Positions 60,987 to 64,000 of a DNA stretch of 64,000 bases are shown here, piece after piece. The notes under the pieces were generated by a model that was not told the origin of the DNA, ran no database searches, and saw nothing but the letters and a program-made list of their open reading frames with translations. Origin of the DNA: Novosphingobium sp. AAP83 (GTDB lineage Bacteria > Pseudomonadota > Alphaproteobacteria > Sphingomonadales > Sphingomonadaceae). The first letter of the stretch is position 1. Each line of letters begins with the position of its first letter. Made by a program: the position numbers and the translations under genes. The stretch is taken from positions 29,607 to 93,606 of the forward strand of contig NZ_LJHY01000012.1 in the NCBI RefSeq assembly GCF_001295795.1. The letters run 5' to 3'.

Positions 60987-61312
60987 TGGGGGACGACAAC
61001 AGCGCCGCCATCGCGCGCCTCAACGATGCAGCACGTACAACTCTATCCGACTGCCGCGTGGTTATGACGCAGGGCGTTGCTGACTTGGGCAACGTGGGCG
61101 AGGTTTTCGAGAAGGTGTGCAGTTACACTGACTTCAATGAGCGCAATGATCCATATGGCGAGCACGACTTTGGCAGCTTCGAGTTTGCGGGCCAGCTCGT
61201 GTTCTGGAAGTTTGACTATTTCGACGTAGACTTGCTCATGCATTCACCCGACGCCAGCGATCCCGCCGTAACATGCCGGGTGCTCACCGTCATGCTGGCC
61301 GAGGAATATTGA
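60986..61312 (+). CDS. DUF3768 domain protein
   Basis: This 108-aa protein matches DUF3768, a small domain frequent on alphaproteobacterial plasmids and islands. Key phrases are ARLNDAARTTLSDCRVVMTQGVADLG, FNERNDPYGEHDFGSFEFAGQLVFWKFDYFD and TCRVLTVMLAEEY. The function is unknown. It is translationally coupled to the preceding 48-aa gene. Its stop codon overlaps the palindrome TTGAGTAACTCAA. Confidence 0.85.
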   Translation: MGDDNSAAIARLNDAARTTLSDCRVVMTQGVADLGNVGEVFEKVCSYTDFNERNDPYGEHDFGSFEFAGQLVFWKFDYFDVDLLMHSPDASDPAVTCRVLTVMLAEEY

Positions 61313-61321
61313 GTAACTCAA
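61309..61321. repeat. Variant palindrome TTGAGTAACTCAA
   Basis: This is a 13-bp palindrome differing from the copies at 60709 and 63891 only in the central base; it overlaps the DUF3768 stop codon. Confidence 0.6.
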
Positions 61322-61339
61322 GATAACACGTGGCTAAAT

Positions 61340-61510
61340 ATGGGCATGAGATTTTACGAATTTTCCCAGAGCCCTTTGACCGCGCAACGCCGCAGCAAAA
61401 CATCACAGCACATTGCCCATGAGACCCAAAACACCGCAGCGTGGCAACAACGACATCAACAGCTCGTCTGCCAATTGCAACAGCAGTGGAACGAGGTCCG
61501 CAGGCCATAA
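61340..61510 (+). CDS. Possible 56-residue hypothetical protein
   Basis: An open frame from ATG 61340 (or 61346) to TAA encodes a Gln-rich peptide (MRFYEFSQSPLTAQRRSK ... QQRHQQLVCQLQQQWNEV) that could form one amphipathic helix. There is no strong ribosome-binding site, so it could be chance. No similarity is recognised. Confidence 0.35.
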   Translation: MGMRFYEFSQSPLTAQRRSKTSQHIAHETQNTAAWQQRHQQLVCQLQQQWNEVRRP

Positions 61511-61771
61511 GTATCTGCGCATAGCCTGCCTGTGGTGTCTGCGCATTTTGTGCCCAGTCATATAGCGCGGCAAAAATTGCCTGATATTGCAGGATTTTAG
61601 GCATGGGCTGTTGCTGAGAAAACGCGTGCCACGGTGAAGAAAACCACCCAGACCGAGATTATGAGATGCGCGAAATCTGCGCAGCTGGAATTTTGCTGGG
61701 CAGTCAGCCTTTCCGGTAGACAATCAAATATCTGATTTTAATGTGTTATAATGGTACCTTGGGCTGATTTC
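61511..61771. other. Island spacer with repeated short motifs
   Basis: No supported gene was seen. CCTTTCCGGTAG at 61709-61720 repeats the sequence at 60768-60779 upstream of the DUF3768 pair, and TCTGCGCAT recurs several times. The right part near 61730 is AT-rich and may be a promoter-like region. Confidence 0.3.
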
Positions 61772-62071
61772 TTAGAGCCACATCGCCCTGCTCTGCTGGT
61801 TGATCTGTGCGTGGCACTGCTGGCTTAGCGCAAGGAAACGTTCGCCGATTTTGCGATGACGATCCTGTTGAACCAACTGATGGCCGTAGTGCTGCAACTT
61901 GCTGGCGCAGATAGCGATGGTGGCAACGCTGGGCTCGGCTTTCTTGAACCGTAATGTGCGCAGATAGCATTCGCTGCGGCCCAGCCAGTCGCGGCTAAAC
62001 TCGCTTTCGCTGTCCACTGCCCGAATGTCGCGCAGCAGCTCAAATATCTCATTTATAACCGTTTTCTGCAT
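61772..62071 (-). CDS. DUF6626-like small protein
   Basis: This basic 99-aa protein (MQKTVINEIFELLRDIRAVDSESEFSRDWLGRSECYLRTLRFKKAEPSVATIAICASKL...) resembles small island-borne proteins that RefSeq calls DUF6626 family, with the EFSRDWLGRSECYLR core. I recall this family from memory, so the name is tentative. The helical N-terminus and SxxYLRxLRxKxxEPS stretch hint at a helix-turn-helix-like fold that might bind DNA. It is transcribed divergently from the Rep-like gene, 86 bp away, a typical regulator position. Confidence 0.6.
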   Translation of the reverse strand: MQKTVINEIFELLRDIRAVDSESEFSRDWLGRSECYLRTLRFKKAEPSVATIAICASKLQHYGHQLVQQDRHRKIGERFLALSQQCHAQINQQSRAMWL

Positions 62072-62157
62072 GCTTCATGTCCCCGTTGATAAATAACTGA
62101 GCTTGTCTGGAGTGCTGCCACGCGTTCGCTGCCAAGCTTATTTATCAAGGACTTCAC

Positions 62158-62667
62158 ATGAAACATTCCGAAATTGGCTCAAGGCCAACGCTGTCCGGCA
62201 AAGACCGCATGACACAAGCCCTGCTGGCCCATGTTCGCCCCACGCATTTCATCACGCTGTCGCTGTGCCAAGCACGGCAAATTCAAGGTGAGCATCACGG
62301 CTACACATGGTTGCAAGGCGACGACACGATTTACAGCAATGTGCATCTATCATTCATGCGCAGCCTGTCGAAACGCCTGACACCGCGTGTGGCATGGGAT
62401 CGATACCAACCCATGCTGCCAAGCACTTGCGCAGTGGAAGGCGGCAAGCACGGCGTGCGCAATCATCTGCACCTCAGCATTGCCAAACCCTACGACGTCT
62501 CCGAAGAAGACTTCCGCATGGCCATATGCTGCACAGCGGCAGGCAATCCTTGGATCATGAATGGCGAATATGCCGTGGACATCAAGACAGTGGGCGACAG
62601 CACTGAAGCTGCCAACGCCACATACTACAGCATCAAGCATGGGCTGGAGCGCATTTTAGTCAGCTGA
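62158..62667 (+). CDS. Candidate HUH-type (Rep-like) endonuclease
   Basis: This 169-aa protein carries, in the right order and spacing, three motifs of HUH replication nucleases: motif 1 HFITLSLCQ (about residues 24-32), motif 2 with His-hydrophobic-His in RNHLHLSIAKP (about 102-112) and motif 3 YxxKxG in TYYSIKHGLER (about 156-166), where the Tyr would nick DNA. No helicase domain follows. AAGGA lies at good spacing before ATG 62158. A stem-loop and 13-bp tandem repeats follow 120-180 bp downstream, fitting a replication module. The family was not recognised; the assignment rests on motifs only. Confidence 0.55.
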   Translation: MKHSEIGSRPTLSGKDRMTQALLAHVRPTHFITLSLCQARQIQGEHHGYTWLQGDDTIYSNVHLSFMRSLSKRLTPRVAWDRYQPMLPSTCAVEGGKHGVRNHLHLSIAKPYDVSEEDFRMAICCTAAGNPWIMNGEYAVDIKTVGDSTEAANATYYSIKHGLERILVS

Positions 62668-62788
62668 TGCGCACATAGCTGGCGGGACAGGGCAAGAGCA
62701 GCAACACATTGGAGCGCCTTGCCAGCAAGCACATGGTGTTTGCACTGCCCCCAACAGCGTTTACGATCTTCGGATCACCTACAATGTG

Positions 62789-62807
62789 CTGAAACGGGTT
62801 TTCAGCG
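62789..62807. repeat. Stem-loop GCTGAAA-CGGGT-TTTCAGC
   Basis: A perfect 7-bp stem with a 5-base loop lies between the Rep-like gene and the tandem repeats. No T-tract follows, so it is not an obvious terminator; it could be an origin hairpin. Confidence 0.5.
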
Positions 62808-62843
62808 CTTTAGTGGTGGTGTGAATAACATAAGCTGTTCAAA

Positions 62844-62920
62844 CTCAATGATAATGCTCAATGATAATGCTCAATGATAACGCTCAACGATAACGCTCAA
62901 TGGTAAACTTCATGGTAAAC
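62844..62920. repeat. Iteron-like tandem repeats of 13 bp
   Basis: Five consecutive 13-base units start at 62844, 62857, 62870, 62883 and 62896 (CTCAATGATAATG, the same, CTCAATGATAACG, CTCAACGATAACG, CTCAATGGTAAAC), then a diverged 12-base unit TTCATGGTAAAC. Such direct repeats next to a replication gene are typical of protein-binding iterons. Confidence 0.8.
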
Positions 62921-62945
62921 TTCATAATCGGGTTATGAGACATGC

Positions 62946-63131
62946 ATGATGCAAGGCTTCATACAAAACCTGACCCACTGCTTCCAATTTGAACCTGACA
63001 ATCCAAACGAAGCTGAAGAACATCGGCAAAGGTTGCGGACACGAAGCGAAGCTGAGGGACAGGCAACCAGCAGCCGTATGCAAGCTGCGCAGCGGCGAGC
63101 ATTTAACCTAATGAAATACATGTTCCATTAG
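62946..63131 (+). CDS. Possible 61-residue hypothetical protein
   Basis: This frame begins MMQGFIQNLTHCFQFEPDNPNEAEEHRQRLRTRSEAEGQ and is polar and basic in the second half. It starts just after the tandem repeats and has no clear Shine-Dalgarno sequence. It may be a real small gene or chance. Confidence 0.3.
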   Translation: MMQGFIQNLTHCFQFEPDNPNEAEEHRQRLRTRSEAEGQATSSRMQAAQRRAFNLMKYMFH

Positions 63132-63206
63132 GTTTCACATGAACCCCTTGAAGTCCTTGGACTTCCTTACTCCACCAAATCGGTAGACTAAACATAACCT
63201 AACATT

Positions 63207-63230
63207 ATATACTCAATGCATTGATTATAT
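63207..63230. promoter_or_regulatory. 24-bp palindrome upstream of the second recombinase
   Basis: The centre TCAATGCATTGA is a perfect 12-bp palindrome, extended to 22 of 24 symmetric bases in ATATAC...TTATAT. It lies 15 bp before the recombinase ATG and could be an autoregulatory operator. It shares CTCAATG with the tandem repeat unit at 62844. Confidence 0.55.
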
Positions 63231-63244
63231 GAGGTTTTGTGAAA

Positions 63245-63805
63245 ATGAAGCAGGCGCGCACACTCAACGACACAGAACTCAAACTGGTCATGGCGCACTG
63301 CGCTACAAGGCGACATGCCGCACGTGATCGCGCAATCATCATGGTCAGCTTCCACCTGGGACTTCGGGCCAAAGAGATAGCTGCACTCGCAGTTGGCGAT
63401 GTGCGTGGGGGTGATGGGCAAATTCGGGATCAGTTTGCACTGGACCGGTCGCAAACCAAGGGCGGCGTGACACGGACTGTTTACCTGAACCAGAAGCTGC
63501 GCCGGGAATTGCGTTCATTTGTGCCCCCTACAGCTAGGGCCAGCGATCCTTTGTTTGCCAGTCAGAAAGGCGGGCAGTTTTCGCCCAACACCATGTGCCA
63601 GCTGTTCCTCGACATATATGCGCAATGCGGTTTGACGGGAGCTTCAAGTCATTCAGGCAGGCGCTCATTCATCACGCGACTGGCCAACAAGGGCATCAAT
63701 GTCCGGTTACTTGCTGCCTTGGCTGGGCATTCCAGTATTCAGGTCACGCAGCGGTACATCGATGTGAACCCCGACCAGCTTTCGGCGGCTGTTGAACTGC
63801 TCTGA
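63245..63805 (+). CDS. Catalytic-domain-only tyrosine recombinase
   Basis: This 186-aa protein consists of little more than the catalytic domain of a tyrosine recombinase, like the short FimB/FimE type. All active-site residues are visible: Arg in FHLGLRAKEIAAL, Lys in SQTKGGVTRTVYL, His and Arg in SSHSGRRSFITRL, His in LAGHSSIQVTQRYIDVN and the nucleophile Tyr in QRYID. ATG 63245 has GAGG ten bases upstream; GTG 63239 is an alternative. An identical palindromic repeat also seen after the first integrase lies 86 bp downstream, a candidate substrate. Confidence 0.9.
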   Translation: MKQARTLNDTELKLVMAHCATRRHAARDRAIIMVSFHLGLRAKEIAALAVGDVRGGDGQIRDQFALDRSQTKGGVTRTVYLNQKLRRELRSFVPPTARASDPLFASQKGGQFSPNTMCQLFLDIYAQCGLTGASSHSGRRSFITRLANKGINVRLLAALAGHSSIQVTQRYIDVNPDQLSAAVELL

Positions 63806-63890
63806 CTGCTTGTGAACAGGCTACTGCTTGCTAAAGCATTGTATATAAACACATAACTCATTTGCCAACGATGCAAAATCGACACTTGCT

Positions 63891-63909
63891 TCTTGAGTTA
63901 CTCAAGAAA
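63891..63909. repeat. Palindromic repeat TCTTGAGTTACTCAAGAAA, right copy
   Basis: This copy is identical over 19 bases to 60709-60727, in direct orientation, so the two copies bracket about 3.2 kb of the island. Confidence 0.7.
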
Positions 63910-63958
63910 TATGCACGATGCAGCGCGCCTGATCGCTGATGCATCCTAGGCTCAGGAC

Positions 63959-64000
63959 TCATTGATTGAGCCAGAAGATGACGGTTGCGGCGATGCAGAT
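63959..64000 (-). CDS. Transposase C-terminus (IS5 family-like), truncated by the window edge
   Basis: The minus strand at the right edge encodes ICIAATVIFWLNQ followed by TGA, the typical C-terminal end of an IS5-family DDE transposase as I remember it. GGCTCAGGACTCATTG at 63949-63964 would be near the IS terminus. Only 13 residues are visible, so the family call is tentative. Confidence 0.5.
   Translation of the reverse strand: MCIAATVIFWLNQ

Larger units (their letters stand above)
59245..64000. mobile_element. Left part of a genomic island at the 3' end of guaA
   Basis: Right after the guaA stop the base composition falls and gene style changes: two tyrosine recombinase genes, short orphan genes, a Rep-like gene, tandem repeats and palindromes. 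The guaA 3' end is a documented attachment site for islands with a guaA-adjacent integrase. The attL is expected in or just after the guaA end (about 59210-59260). The other end and attR were not reached in this window, so full size is unknown. Confidence 0.8.

Noticed and set aside
61403..61723. A 106-codon minus-strand frame in the island
   Set aside because: It has no ribosome-binding site, atypical composition and overlap with an equally weak plus-strand frame; it is more likely chance.
63132..63206. tRNA-like 3' end (sequence ending CTCCACCA) as an att remnant
   Set aside because: No cloverleaf arms could be found upstream; only a GAAGTCC-TT-GGACTTC hairpin is present.
1..64000. CRISPR arrays, rRNA operons and tRNA genes
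   Set aside because: No regularly spaced repeats with unique spacers, no rRNA-like blocks and no T-arm GGTTCRANYCC sequence in a cloverleaf context were seen by eye. The tandem 13-bp repeats at 62844 have no spacers.

Overview
The window is a chromosomal segment of an alphaproteobacterium, most likely a sphingomonad (Sphingomonadaceae or Erythrobacteraceae). This rests on high GC, the cell-cycle regulator CtrA with GANTC sites in its promoter, a DUF4167 protein, a CYP153-type P450, a PAS_5-type protein, and several short palindromic repeats of the kind common in sphingomonad genomes. No rRNA, tRNA or CRISPR array was found. The genus is not resolved.

Positions 1-21258 are mostly core genes: the end of nadD, rsfS, polA, a class A beta-lactamase-like protein, a lysozyme, metK-lnt, a DUF4167 protein, prmC-prfA, hisS, an M61 peptidase, ppa, pmbA, and lptB-rpoN. 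Positions 21270-27519 hold a tight four-gene minus-strand operon that I consider the most interesting locus. It encodes an FAD/NAD(P) oxidoreductase fused to two cyclic-nucleotide-binding domains and a four-cluster ferredoxin, a membrane protein that may bind heme b, an FHA-domain decaheme cytochrome c, and a CpdA-like phosphodiesterase. It reads as an electron-transfer chain with built-in cyclic nucleotide and phospho-threonine sensing.

Positions 27761-59244 continue with core and metabolic genes: a CcmI-like TPR protein, ctrA, trmB, a TSUP permease, a ferredoxin reductase, queG, an ABC exporter, CYP153, msrB, rpmB, tadA, RNase T2 and nadC. A LytTR/LytS two-component pair, a DsbA-like protein, an M48 protease, a CitE-like lyase/MFS/DUF2141/sterol desaturase operon, a 3-hydroxyacyl-CoA dehydrogenase, a cobalamin adenosyltransferase, gluQRS, an unannotated 27-residue peptide gene and guaA follow. 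Repeat elements lie between many of these genes. One is a 267-bp element with perfect 32-bp terminal inverted repeats that overlaps the end of msrB.

From 59245 to the right edge the sequence becomes AT-richer and switches to mobile-element content: a genomic island at the 3' end of guaA, a known integration hotspot. It carries a large tyrosine recombinase, small genes including DUF3768 and a DUF6626-like protein, and a small protein with the three motifs of HUH (rolling-circle Rep-type) nucleases followed by 13-bp tandem repeats. A catalytic-domain-only second tyrosine recombinase and the edge of an IS5-like insertion sequence complete it. An identical 19-bp palindromic repeat lies after the first recombinase and again after the second, bracketing a possible nested 3.2-kb unit. 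The island's far end is outside the window.
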